Positions 26,677-36,388 of a stretch of DNA of 64,000 nucleotides are shown piece after piece. The stretch's first letter is position 1; each line of letters begins with the position of its first letter. Made by a program: the position numbers and the translations under genes. The DNA comes from Rickettsiales bacterium (GTDB lineage: Bacteria > Pseudomonadota > Alphaproteobacteria > Rickettsiales > Midichloriaceae), in assembly GCA_023263785.1 (NCBI GenBank), contig JALQUO010000002.1:124308-188307 (forward strand). Direction: 5' to 3'. The notes beneath the pieces are model-generated. The model had not been told where the DNA came from. It did not search any database and saw nothing but the letters and a program-made list of their open reading frames with translations.

Positions 26677-29493
26677 TTATTTTATTTCTTTCTTAAAGTT
26701 TGTAATCAATTCAGATATAGGAAAAACTTTTTGTTCCTCACTTCCAAGTTTTCTAATTGTAACTGTATTGTTTAACTCTTCATTCTTCCCAATTATAGCA
26801 ATTAATGGTGCTTTAGCAAGTATGTGTTTACGAAGTTTATAGTTAAGAGTCTGGTTATCGTTGTCAATTTCAACTCTTATACCTTTATTCCTTAGTTTAT
26901 TGGAAACGTTCCTCGCATATTCATTGAACTGCTCACTGACTGTCACAATAACTATTTGTGTTGGAGCGAGCCATAAAGGAAGCTTTCCTGAGTGATGCTC
27001 AAGAATTATCCCAATAAATCTCTCAAGAGACCCAAGGATAGCTCTATGAAGCATTATAGGGTTGTGCTTAGCTCCATCTTGTCCTGTGTAAAATGCATTG
27101 AATCTCATAGGGAGGTTGAAGTCAACCTGTAATGTACCTATCTGCCAATCTCTCCCTATTGCATCTGTGAGAGTGAATTCGATCTTAGGTCCGTAGAAAG
27201 CTCCTTCTCCCTTGTTTATTTCATAAGGCAATCCCATGCTTTCTACAGCTTTTATAAGTGCATCTTCTGACTTGTCCCAGACATCGTCAGAGCCAATTCT
27301 TTTTTCTGGTCTGTCTGAGATTTTGATTTTCACATCATTAAATCCGCACTCTTTATATATCGACAGAGCAAATTCACACACTTCACGAGATTGTTCTTGA
27401 ATCTGTTCTTCTGTGCAGAATATATGTGCATCGTCTTGTGTGAATCCTCTAACTCTCATGAGTCCATGAAGTGATCCGGAAGGTTCGAATCTATGGACCT
27501 TTCCGAACTCAGCCATCTTTATTGGTAAATCTCTATAGCTTGTGAGGCCATGGTTATAGATCTGTACTGCTCCTGGGCAGCTCATTGGTTTTATTGCAAA
27601 TTCCCTATCTTCACCTATTGCATGGGCTGTAAACATGCTTTCCTTGAATTTTTCCCAATGCCCTGATATTTCCCATATGGAGCGGCAGAGGAGCTCTGGA
27701 GTGCTAACTTCAACATAACCAGCAGCAGTTTGTTTGTTTCTTATGAAATTTACAAGAGTTTGGAACATTTGCCATCCTTTACTATGCCAAAAGACAGTAC
27801 CAGGTGCATTGTCTTGAAAGTGAAAAAGATCCATTTCCTTACCTAGTCTTCTATGATCTCTTTTCTCTGCTTCTTCGATCATCTGAAGGTATTTTTCCAG
27901 TTCTTCATTATTTCTCCAAGCAGTTCCATAGATTCTCTGCAGCATAGGATTCTTGCTGTCTCCACGCCAATAAGCACCAGCTACTTTCATCAACTTAAAC
28001 GATTTGAGATGCTTTGTTGTTGGAGCATGAGGTCCACGACACAAATCAAAGAAATCCCCTTGATAATATATTGATACTTCTTCGTTTTGAGGAAGATCCT
28101 TTATAATTTCAACTTTGTATTTCTCACCTATTCCCTCAAACATCTTGATTGCCTCATCTCTAGACACAACCTTCCTTATAAATCCATCATTTCTCCTGAT
28201 GATCTCACGCATTTTGTCTTCAATTACTTTGAAGTCATCTGTCGAGAAATGTTGATCATATGATATGTCGTAGTAGAAACCATCTTTTATAACTGGCCCT
28301 ATTGTTATCTCTGCTGTTGGATACAATTCCTTAATCGCTTGCGCGAGAATATGTGCTGTATCATGTCTTATGATCTCCAAGCCCATTTCATCATTAACTG
28401 TGATTAATTTAACAATAGAATCCTTTTGTATTTCTGTTGACAGATCACAAAGTTTTCCATCAACTTCCATTGCTAGAGCAGCTTTGGCAAGTGAAATGCT
28501 TATTGTTTCTGCTATTTTTAATCCATTAACTTTTTGCTCTTGAAATTGCAAAATCTTCCCATCAGGTAATTGAATCTTTAACATTATTCTTTCTTTTTCT
28601 AAAAATAGTACGAATGACCAGTAATTTAACTCAGCGCCATAGATGAAAATTATACTACATATGTAGAAGTACAACAACGCTATGATAATTCCAGCTATAC
28701 TACCATAAACTAAATTTATTTGTGGGAAAACTGATATGTAGTACTGGAAGGCATTTGTTGATAACCACCAAAGAATAATTGTGTTAAAAGTGCCAATGAA
28801 TGTATGAGAAAATTTTTGCTTTTGATTAGGTATAAGATAGTAGATATAAGATAAAAACAAAAACATCAGTGAAAAAGATATGAAAGCACTCATGTTCTCA
28901 TCAATGATCACAATCACATTCAGAATATTGCTTATAAATTCATATTGAAATTCCCCATCTTTGAATTCATTAACAAAATTAATTATTCCTTTTGAGATCA
29001 TAGGTATGAACTTTATTGTAAAAGTAATCAACATTACAATAAAACTTATTAGAATGAATTGCACAATGCTCATGAGTCTTCTGAAAAGATATGATGGAGG
29101 ATTAGAAACTCTATAAGCTCTATTAAGTATTGTTCTAAGTCCTTCAAGTAGCGATGAGGCAGTCCATATGACGCTTATAATTGCCAATCCTAAAAATGAC
29201 TGCGGTGGACTATCACTAATCTCCATTATACGTGGCTGAAGAGCGCTAATGAATTGTGAAAACCTTGTATCTGCAAGAATCGACGTCATAATTGATGAAA
29301 GTGATTCATTGAGCCTGCCTTCAAGATAAAGTGAGCTAATGCTACCGAAAATTGCTGTAAAAAATATAAAAAATGGGAAAATTGACAGCATGCATAAAAA
29401 TGATATGTATCCTGCATGCTCAACCCCATCATGTCTCACTATGTCTATAAAGGAATTTTTATAACATCTTAAGAGCTTTTTGATAGGTCCCAT
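26677..29493 (-). CDS. thrS: In-frame YihY-type membrane protein / threonyl-tRNA synthetase fusion
   Basis: One uninterrupted frame of 938 codons. Residues 1-303 are a YihY/BrkB-family inner-membrane protein with about six spans (N-terminal HAGYISFLCMLSIFPFFIFF is typical). Residue 304 is the Met of a complete 635-residue ThrS: TGS domain (MLKIQLPDGKILQF), editing domain with HDTAHILAQAI, class II core with motif 2 (RVRGFTQDDAHIF), and anticodon-binding C-terminus. There is no stop between them. Either a membrane-bound synthetase is made, or ThrS starts at the internal ATG 28584, or both. The gene lies just upstream of infC, the usual thrS-infC order. Confidence 0.9.
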   Translation of the reverse strand: MGPIKKLLRCYKNSFIDIVRHDGVEHAGYISFLCMLSIFPFFIFFTAIFGSISSLYLEGRLNESLSSIMTSILADTRFSQFISALQPRIMEISDSPPQSFLGLAIISVIWTASSLLEGLRTILNRAYRVSNPPSYLFRRLMSIVQFILISFIVMLITFTIKFIPMISKGIINFVNEFKDGEFQYEFISNILNVIVIIDENMSAFISFSLMFLFLSYIYYLIPNQKQKFSHTFIGTFNTIILWWLSTNAFQYYISVFPQINLVYGSIAGIIIALLYFYICSIIFIYGAELNYWSFVLFLEKERIMLKIQLPDGKILQFQEQKVNGLKIAETISISLAKAALAMEVDGKLCDLSTEIQKDSIVKLITVNDEMGLEIIRHDTAHILAQAIKELYPTAEITIGPVIKDGFYYDISYDQHFSTDDFKVIEDKMREIIRRNDGFIRKVVSRDEAIKMFEGIGEKYKVEIIKDLPQNEEVSIYYQGDFFDLCRGPHAPTTKHLKSFKLMKVAGAYWRGDSKNPMLQRIYGTAWRNNEELEKYLQMIEEAEKRDHRRLGKEMDLFHFQDNAPGTVFWHSKGWQMFQTLVNFIRNKQTAAGYVEVSTPELLCRSIWEISGHWEKFKESMFTAHAIGEDREFAIKPMSCPGAVQIYNHGLTSYRDLPIKMAEFGKVHRFEPSGSLHGLMRVRGFTQDDAHIFCTEEQIQEQSREVCEFALSIYKECGFNDVKIKISDRPEKRIGSDDVWDKSEDALIKAVESMGLPYEINKGEGAFYGPKIEFTLTDAIGRDWQIGTLQVDFNLPMRFNAFYTGQDGAKHNPIMLHRAILGSLERFIGIILEHHSGKLPLWLAPTQIVIVTVSEQFNEYARNVSNKLRNKGIRVEIDNDNQTLNYKLRKHILAKAPLIAIIGKNEELNNTVTIRKLGSEEQKVFPISELITNFKKEIK
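28582..28584 (-). other. Internal ATG, possible separate start of ThrS
   Basis: This ATG matches the normal ThrS N-terminus. The bases before it (AGAAAAAGAAAGAATA) hold only a poor Shine-Dalgarno, so independent initiation is possible but not assured. Confidence 0.6.
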
Positions 29494-29547
29494 AACTTTA
29501 TTACATAATTTTATTTATTTGTAATTAAAGTTTTAACTATATCATAA

Positions 29548-29991
29548 CTAACTTCTTGAGTAGCTTTTACTCATAAAACCTAAGAAGAAAATTGTTAGCA
29601 AAATGCTGATTGCTGGTGATAATGATCCTAGGGCAAAGTTGTACAATATTACCACAAGGAAACTGCTGAATATAATTTTTCCGACTGCTTTTGACATTTC
29701 AATGAAAATCATAGATGTCTCTACTTGTCTGTATTTTTTCATTAAAACTACTAGGTCTCCAAAAACTGATTTTGTGAAACTTGTGATGCAATTAAAAGGT
29801 AAATAAAACATGAATTTTATGATGTCATTGGATGTTCTTTTGTAGCATCTTTGAGGCTTTTGTGCATCCCCGATGATCCCAACTATTGATTCTGTAACAA
29901 TTGCTAAATTCTCTTGATTTATTTCTTCCTTATTTGATAGATATTTTCGTAGAATTTTAAAAATTCTTTTCTTAAGATTGTTACGTTGCAT
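29548..29991 (-). CDS. Unknown small membrane protein, 147 residues
   Basis: No recognised family. Very basic N-terminus (MQRNNLKKRIFKILRKYL), a middle hydrophobic patch around FMFYLPFNCITSF, and two likely membrane spans near residues 103-121 and 124-139 (IIFSSFLVVILYNFAL and ILLTIFFLGFM). It lies between ccoI and the yihY-thrS gene with short gaps on both sides. Confidence 0.65.
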   Translation of the reverse strand: MQRNNLKKRIFKILRKYLSNKEEINQENLAIVTESIVGIIGDAQKPQRCYKRTSNDIIKFMFYLPFNCITSFTKSVFGDLVVLMKKYRQVETSMIFIEMSKAVGKIIFSSFLVVILYNFALGSLSPAISILLTIFFLGFMSKSYSRS

Positions 29992-30071
29992 TTTTGTCCT
30001 CCTTGTTTTTTGTTCAGTGTTATTTACACCTAATTCAATTGTAGCAACTTAGGATTGTCAATGCAACACTT

Positions 30072-32405
30072 TTATTTCCTCATTTGAATTAAAGTGTTCA
30101 GAACTACAAAAACTGAAGATAGCCCCATAAACACAGCTGCAACAAGGGGTGATGCATATCCAAGCATTGCTACTGGTATGCTAATAATATTATATACAAT
30201 AGAGATAACTATGTTTTCTTTACAAACCAAGGTTGATTTTTTTGCTACTTTGATTGCATCAATGATATCAATTAATGAGTTCTGAAATACAATCGAAGAC
30301 TGATTCTGAGACAGCTCAATAATATTTGATGGAGATGCAGAGCAGTGTGCTTGTGTCATTGCTGCTGCGTCATTCAAACCATCACCAACCATCAGAACAA
30401 AATTTTTCCTTGCAATAAAATCGTATTTTTCTTGTGGACTCAATTCACTATAAAAGTTATTTATATCCAATTTTTCTGCAACTTTCTTAACATTATCATT
30501 TAAATCACCTGAGATGATAGAGATATCATTACCTACTAGTTTTTTTAGTTGCTTTATGAAGTCAATTGCTTCTGTACGAATCTCATCACTAAATTTTAAC
30601 TCAATGGAAAAATCTATTATTTCTTGATTTTTAACCACAAACCACGTTGAAAGGATATGTTCATCAGATTTTTCCTCTCTTGTTTTCACACCGCACCATC
30701 CAGGTCTTCCAATCATTAATTTTTTCCCATTCCATGTACAGCCTATACCAAAGCCTTTTGCTTCTGATATATCTGATACTTCGACGACCTCAACATCATT
30801 TAATTCATCAACTATTGCTAAACATAAATGGTGTTTACTATGTACAGCCAAGCTCTTTAAAATTGCTTTTATATCATCTGGAATATCATTTAAAATCTTT
30901 GGCCTGCCATAGGTTAGTACTCCTGTTTTGTCTAGGGCTACAGATTTTATCTCACTTAGTCTTTCAAGTGCATCTTGACTCTTTATAAAAACACCTCTCT
31001 TCATCAAATTAGATGTTGCAACAACATGAACAACTGGTACAGCAAGCCCCATCGCACAAGGACATGTAATCACAAGAACAGAAACTCCTTTTAAGATTGC
31101 TTCTGAGATACTTCCCAGTGATATCCAAATCATAATTGTAATGAGTGAAAGAACAAGTACTACAGGTGTATATGCTTGTGCGACTTTGCCTGCAAGAGTT
31201 TTATATTTTGATCTCTGATTTTCTGATTTCTCTATCAGTTTTTTTATTTCTGCAAGGATTGTATTATCTTCATCACTCTCCACTGTAATTTTGATTGGAT
31301 TCTGAAGATTGATTGATCCTGCGAAGACTTTATCGCCCAACAAGATCTTCTTTGGATTTGACTCACCAGTAATGATGCTGTTGTCTATTTCACTCTCACC
31401 TGATGCCACTACAGCATCCAATGGTATTCTTTCACCAGCAGCAACGTATATGATCTCACCAACGCTGACTGAGTTAATATTTACCAACTCTAAATTTCCA
31501 TTTCTTTCAACTGTTACAAATAAAGATTTTTTTAGAACTAAATTTCTTGCGTATTCATTTGCCCTATTTCTAACCTTTTGGTTAAGATATCTTCCTATGA
31601 GTAATGCAAATACAAGGCTTGAAACAGCTTCAAAGAATACAAATTCACTGCCAACAACAGTACCATAGACACTCACAAGAAGTGTTACAATTATTGCTAT
31701 TGAGATTGGGATATCCATGTGGCTTTTCCTTTCCTTAATTGCAATCCATGTTGATGAAAAAAAATCTTTGCTTGTATATGTCAAAATTGGAATAGTTAAG
31801 ATTGCAGCGCAGATGTTCATAAAAGTCCTACTGTTTACACCAAGTTCTCCTGAAATATCTCCAGCCCAAATTCCCATGCTAATCATCATATTCTGAACCC
31901 ATATGACTCCTGAGAGCGCTATCATTTTTAAAAGATTTTTTTCTGTCTTTTTTTGAGACTCAACTACAGCCGATTCTATGAGGGGTACTGCCTTGTAACC
32001 GATAGTTTCTATAAGTTTTATGAATTCATCAACTCTACTTTGATTACCAACCCAAGTGAGTGATAAAGTTTTTATAGTCATATTAACTGATGCCTCTAAC
32101 ACACCATCTTGTTTCTTGAGAGAGCTTTCTATCAACCATACACATGATCCACACTTTATCCCCTCTATCATTAGCTGGATAGACTGTTCCATGTTTTTGT
32201 TGGATTTCACGAATTCGATATAGTTTATTTTGTTTTGAAAATTTTGAACTTTGTCGGGAGATGTTTGATATATCTCCTTACAAAAACCATAATGCTGATT
32301 GAGCTCTAAAGAGTTTATTATTGCATAGGCTGCCTTGCAGCCTAAGCAGCAGAACCTTTCATTACTCCCTATGGGAGAAGAGCAATGAAGACAAAGATTC
32401 GTCAT
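30072..32405 (-). CDS. ccoI: CcoI/FixI-type copper-transporting P1B ATPase
   Basis: Copper exporter used in assembling cbb3-type cytochrome oxidase. 777 residues. The N-terminal cysteine cluster (CLHC, then CCLGCKAAY) and the HMA domain with GIKCGSCVW are typical of CcoI; then six or more spans with the P1B metal motif TCPCAMG (near 445), the phosphorylation site DKTGVLTYG (near 490), TGES in the actuator and GDGLNDAAAM in the hinge. ccoNOP are not in the window. Its ATG abuts the stop of the upstream pseudokinase gene. Confidence 0.93.
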   Translation of the reverse strand: MTNLCLHCSSPIGSNERFCCLGCKAAYAIINSLELNQHYGFCKEIYQTSPDKVQNFQNKINYIEFVKSNKNMEQSIQLMIEGIKCGSCVWLIESSLKKQDGVLEASVNMTIKTLSLTWVGNQSRVDEFIKLIETIGYKAVPLIESAVVESQKKTEKNLLKMIALSGVIWVQNMMISMGIWAGDISGELGVNSRTFMNICAAILTIPILTYTSKDFFSSTWIAIKERKSHMDIPISIAIIVTLLVSVYGTVVGSEFVFFEAVSSLVFALLIGRYLNQKVRNRANEYARNLVLKKSLFVTVERNGNLELVNINSVSVGEIIYVAAGERIPLDAVVASGESEIDNSIITGESNPKKILLGDKVFAGSINLQNPIKITVESDEDNTILAEIKKLIEKSENQRSKYKTLAGKVAQAYTPVVLVLSLITIMIWISLGSISEAILKGVSVLVITCPCAMGLAVPVVHVVATSNLMKRGVFIKSQDALERLSEIKSVALDKTGVLTYGRPKILNDIPDDIKAILKSLAVHSKHHLCLAIVDELNDVEVVEVSDISEAKGFGIGCTWNGKKLMIGRPGWCGVKTREEKSDEHILSTWFVVKNQEIIDFSIELKFSDEIRTEAIDFIKQLKKLVGNDISIISGDLNDNVKKVAEKLDINNFYSELSPQEKYDFIARKNFVLMVGDGLNDAAAMTQAHCSASPSNIIELSQNQSSIVFQNSLIDIIDAIKVAKKSTLVCKENIVISIVYNIISIPVAMLGYASPLVAAVFMGLSSVFVVLNTLIQMRK

Positions 32406-34550
32406 TTATAACCAGAAGAGATTGTAAAAGACCATAAGAACTGTTCCAAGGAATACTGATCCAGCAACTTTTATTGTAGTATTTCTTGCTACTGCTCTGA
32501 TTGTATCAAGGTCATACATTTGTTTTTTATAGCCACAAACTTTTGACTTTAAATTTTCAACTCTTTGCACAACTTTATTGTAAGCATTATTTTTCTTATC
32601 AATTTCTCTCGATTGAAGTATTTTCCACATGAGTGAGATATTTCCTGCCTGTGCAGCTGCAGTTAACTCCATATCTATTTTATTTCTTAGGATAAGATTT
32701 TTTATGTCTTTTAACTGTTTGTTTTTTATCTTATTCAGGAGGTTTGTAGCAATTCCTTTCAAAGGTTTGTCTTCATAGTTTAATTTATGTGCAAGACTGA
32801 AGATCATAAGAGATCTATCTATTTCATCAGCTGTTGTATCTACAATTGTTGTTTTTATTTTCTTAAAATTTGTATGAGAAGCTTTAAAGATACCGCTTAA
32901 AATAAAGCATAATAAATTTTCATCACCTAAAACATCATCAAATGCTTTTTGATCGAATGAGTTTATGACTTCTAATGCGTCAACGTTATCAAAACAAATT
33001 TTATTATCTAAGGATTTGTTTGTGAACATGTGATCCTCGATGTAACAGGAGATGAAATTTGCAATAGCTGTTGCAGAGAAGTCATGCTCTTTTAGTGATA
33101 GTATTATTTCGTCAATTTTCTCAACTTTCTTCAGCAATCCTTGTGGTACTTGTACATTACATATTTTACTTGTCGTATCATATATTGTTCTTATGAGCCC
33201 ACTGCTTATAACTTTATGAAGAGTATTTGAAAGTTGTAGAACTTGTTTAGAAACAACATAGTTTAGCATTTGCCAAATCCCAAGGAATTCAACTGTTAGG
33301 TCTCTGATTTTTATTGGCATTTTATTGTTTAATAAAATTATCAGAAATGTTAAAAACAACTCCTCCTTTGATATATTTTTTTCTTCATGGCTAGCAGCTG
33401 TCCTTAAAAGACTTACTTTTGATATAAATTTTGCAGAGACATCACTATTCTTCAGAAGGGCATGAATTAGCTTACCATTTTTGACTTTCAGTTTTATTTC
33501 TTCATAGTGTCTTATGCTTGAAATTGCCGCCTCATCAAAAGAAAAACATTCCTCACTAGAGAATGATACAGGTTTTGTTAATCTATGTTTTTGTCTTTCA
33601 GCAATATCATTCTGCATTGCTTTTATTGTGTTTGAAATTGTGAACTTTCTATGTCTTCTTCTAAGAAATTTGAGAGCTTGGACTGCATCCCATCTCTTTT
33701 CTTCATTATCATTTAACAACCAATATGCAATACATTTAAGTGCCGGATCGATGTTCTTATCATCTCGTCCAAACCATTGTTCTATAACCGTTGCATAAGA
33801 TCCATTTCTGACCTTGGATGATAAGATTGTTTCATATCCAGATTTAAAACCAGATTCCCCTGCAACTAATGACATCAATAGTATTCCTACAGCATAACAA
33901 TCTGCAGCCTTATTACCTGAATATTTACCAGATCTATGAACAAGCATTCTATTGACTGGCTCAAAAATTCCATTTTGGTTATATCCAGATGGCTCCAAAA
34001 TTGTATTCGATAGTAATATTTTTTCGACATTACCTTCTGAACTAACTTCTACAAAAACATTCTCATTATTTATGCATCCATGTGTGATTTCTGCATTATG
34101 CATCTGTACAAGCGTTTCCAGAACAGGAATGATTATTTGCTGTAAAACTATGTCTTGTTTTGACTTAAAAATATGTAAGTGATTCTTTATCGCCCTTTCT
34201 GGCTTCAGATATGGTAGGATTACTGCAAAATGTTCTTTACCATCAATATTTGTTATGCCATAATCAAGTATGTTAAAAAAATTATTGATTTTGTTCATAC
34301 TGATGAGGCAGCAGAACCTGTGTAGTTCAAGTGTTTGTGGCATTTTCGAAACAATTGCATAAAGATCAGAATTGACATTAGAAGCATTTGTTTGTAGTAC
34401 CATGTATGTTGTTACCAAATCAGAACTGAACTCTGCTATAGTGCTTTTCAAGTCTATTTTGTACTGGGCATTTTGACCAAGAAATTCAGGGAAATTCTGG
34501 ATCGCAATCGTTTTTCTGTTGATTTCTTTTGTTTGTTTTGAAAGAGACAT
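32406..34550 (-). CDS. Tail-anchored protein-kinase-like protein, predicted pseudokinase
   Basis: 714 residues. Residues 100-300 follow a eukaryotic-like kinase C-lobe: ILPYLKPERAI resembles a hinge; HGCINNENVFV (157-167) sits where HRDxKxxN belongs but with Cys instead of the catalytic Asp; ADCYAVGILLMSLVAG (216-231) matches the conserved helix F. The glycine loop and DFG are not recognisable. The central part is helical and of unknown type. The last 23 residues (from TIKVAGSVFLGTVLMVFYNL) are a single span, giving a tail anchor with the rest in the cytoplasm. It is immediately followed by ccoI with no gap. I infer a non-catalytic scaffold or regulator; activity is not excluded. Confidence 0.7.
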   Translation of the reverse strand: MSLSKQTKEINRKTIAIQNFPEFLGQNAQYKIDLKSTIAEFSSDLVTTYMVLQTNASNVNSDLYAIVSKMPQTLELHRFCCLISMNKINNFFNILDYGITNIDGKEHFAVILPYLKPERAIKNHLHIFKSKQDIVLQQIIIPVLETLVQMHNAEITHGCINNENVFVEVSSEGNVEKILLSNTILEPSGYNQNGIFEPVNRMLVHRSGKYSGNKAADCYAVGILLMSLVAGESGFKSGYETILSSKVRNGSYATVIEQWFGRDDKNIDPALKCIAYWLLNDNEEKRWDAVQALKFLRRRHRKFTISNTIKAMQNDIAERQKHRLTKPVSFSSEECFSFDEAAISSIRHYEEIKLKVKNGKLIHALLKNSDVSAKFISKVSLLRTAASHEEKNISKEELFLTFLIILLNNKMPIKIRDLTVEFLGIWQMLNYVVSKQVLQLSNTLHKVISSGLIRTIYDTTSKICNVQVPQGLLKKVEKIDEIILSLKEHDFSATAIANFISCYIEDHMFTNKSLDNKICFDNVDALEVINSFDQKAFDDVLGDENLLCFILSGIFKASHTNFKKIKTTIVDTTADEIDRSLMIFSLAHKLNYEDKPLKGIATNLLNKIKNKQLKDIKNLILRNKIDMELTAAAQAGNISLMWKILQSREIDKKNNAYNKVVQRVENLKSKVCGYKKQMYDLDTIRAVARNTTIKVAGSVFLGTVLMVFYNLFWL

Positions 34551-34593
34551 AGCTGTATTATAAAAATTACATGAGCAAATACATCATCGAATA

Positions 34594-36384
34594 GTGACAA
34601 TAAATAAACATAAACAGTCTGATTATAACACAAACTCTCATGAGATTATTATCAGAATATTCAAAGAATATATTCGCCCAGAAATAAAAACAATAGGGTT
34701 ATCAATTGTTTGTTTATTGGTTATAGCTATTACCACTACTATTAATGCTTGGTTAATGCAACCAGTTCTTGATGAAGTGTTTGTGCAACAGAAAACAAGC
34801 ATGTTAGTCTTAGTCCCAATTGGTATCTTTATAAACAGTCTGATAAAGGGATCGGCGGAATTCTACCAGAATGCAAATATGAAAATTATTGGTCAGAAGA
34901 TTGTTTCGCAGATGCAAAAAAAACTCTATGAACATCTTATATATTCTGACTTAAAACTATTTCATGATAACTCCTCAGGTAAACTTCTCTCAAGATTTAC
35001 AAATGAAATCAATATGATGAAAAAATCGATTGTAGAAGTTTGTACAAGTACTGTAAGAGATATTGTAACTCTAATTGCTTTGATAGGACTAATGTTTTAC
35101 CAAAGTCTTTCTATGTCTCTTATCTTTGCACTGGTCTTTCCAGTTATGTTGTTGCCTGTTTTAAGGCTTGGTCGAAGAATGAGAAAAACAGCAAATAAAA
35201 TGCAAGATGAGCTTGCATATTTTTCTATGCGCCTAGATGAAACATTCAAAAACATTACAATCATTAAGTCATATTGTAGAGAAAGATATGAGTTAGAAAA
35301 GGCTGAAAAAGTCCTTAATGATGTTGTTGAATCATATAAGAAATCAGCCTACATCGAATCCACAACATCTCCTCTTATGGAAGTAGTTGGTGGTATAATA
35401 ATTTCAGTTTCAATATGGTATGGGGGATCTTGTGTGTTGGAAAAAAACTTGACACCTGGTGAGTTCTTTTCTTTCATTACAGCTTTGTTGATGTGTTACA
35501 GGCCTTTAAAAGCAGTATCTCAACTTAATACTACAATTCAAGAGGGTTTGTCTGCAGCTCACAGGTTTTTTGCATTGTTAGATCAGAAGCCACTAATTAA
35601 AGAATCAAGAGCTGCAAAAAATATTAATTTCAAAAAATATGACATAGAATTCAAGGATGTTTCATTTTCATATAAACCAGGATGCAAGAGAGGTGTTTTG
35701 AAACATCTTAATATGAACATCGAAAGTGGACAAACAGTTGCTCTTGTTGGCGCATCAGGGGGTGGTAAAAGCACAATACTACAGCTCCTACAAAGGTTTT
35801 ATGATCCAGACTCAGGTCAGATACTAATTGATGGACACAACATAACCGAAATGAAATTAGATCAGTTAAGGAATTCAATAGCTTTTGTCAGTCAAGATGT
35901 TGCAATTTTTGATGAGACAATAGGTTTTAATATAAAGTATGGGAGAATGGATGCTTCAGAACAAGAGGTGATCGAGGCAGCAAAAGCGGCAGCAGCACAT
36001 GAGTTTATAACTACACTTCCTGAAAAATATAATACCCATATTGGACAAGCTGGTTTGAAAATATCAGGAGGACAGAAGCAGCGAATTGCAATCGCAAGGG
36101 CTTTATTGAAAAACGCTCCAATATTGCTTCTAGATGAAGCGACAAGTGCCCTAGATGCAATATCAGAAACAAAGGTCCAACAGGCTCTTAACAATCTCAA
36201 GAAAGGGCGTACAACAATGATAATAGCTCATAGACTCTCAACAATAGAAAACGCCGACCTAATTTATGTAATTGCAGATGGAAAAGCAGGAGAGTTTGGA
36301 ACTCATAAAGAGTTATTGAATAAAAGTGAAAGATACAGTAAGTTATATTCCTATTATAAGTATTCCACAAAAACAAAAAAGTAA
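34594..36384 (+). CDS. MsbA-type ABC exporter (fused permease and ATPase)
   Basis: Homodimeric exporter of the MsbA/lipid A flippase type; cargo not proven. 596 residues: six spans over about 1-320, then the ATPase with Walker A GASGGGKST (386-394), Q-loop FVSQDVAIF, signature ISGGQKQR, Walker B ILLLDEATSALD and H-loop IIAHRLS. Start GTG at 34594. It is divergent from the pseudokinase gene and 4 bases upstream of bamD. Confidence 0.88.
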   Translation: MTINKHKQSDYNTNSHEIIIRIFKEYIRPEIKTIGLSIVCLLVIAITTTINAWLMQPVLDEVFVQQKTSMLVLVPIGIFINSLIKGSAEFYQNANMKIIGQKIVSQMQKKLYEHLIYSDLKLFHDNSSGKLLSRFTNEINMMKKSIVEVCTSTVRDIVTLIALIGLMFYQSLSMSLIFALVFPVMLLPVLRLGRRMRKTANKMQDELAYFSMRLDETFKNITIIKSYCRERYELEKAEKVLNDVVESYKKSAYIESTTSPLMEVVGGIIISVSIWYGGSCVLEKNLTPGEFFSFITALLMCYRPLKAVSQLNTTIQEGLSAAHRFFALLDQKPLIKESRAAKNINFKKYDIEFKDVSFSYKPGCKRGVLKHLNMNIESGQTVALVGASGGGKSTILQLLQRFYDPDSGQILIDGHNITEMKLDQLRNSIAFVSQDVAIFDETIGFNIKYGRMDASEQEVIEAAKAAAAHEFITTLPEKYNTHIGQAGLKISGGQKQRIAIARALLKNAPILLLDEATSALDAISETKVQQALNNLKKGRTTMIIAHRLSTIENADLIYVIADGKAGEFGTHKELLNKSERYSKLYSYYKYSTKTKK

Positions 36385-36388
36385 TTCA

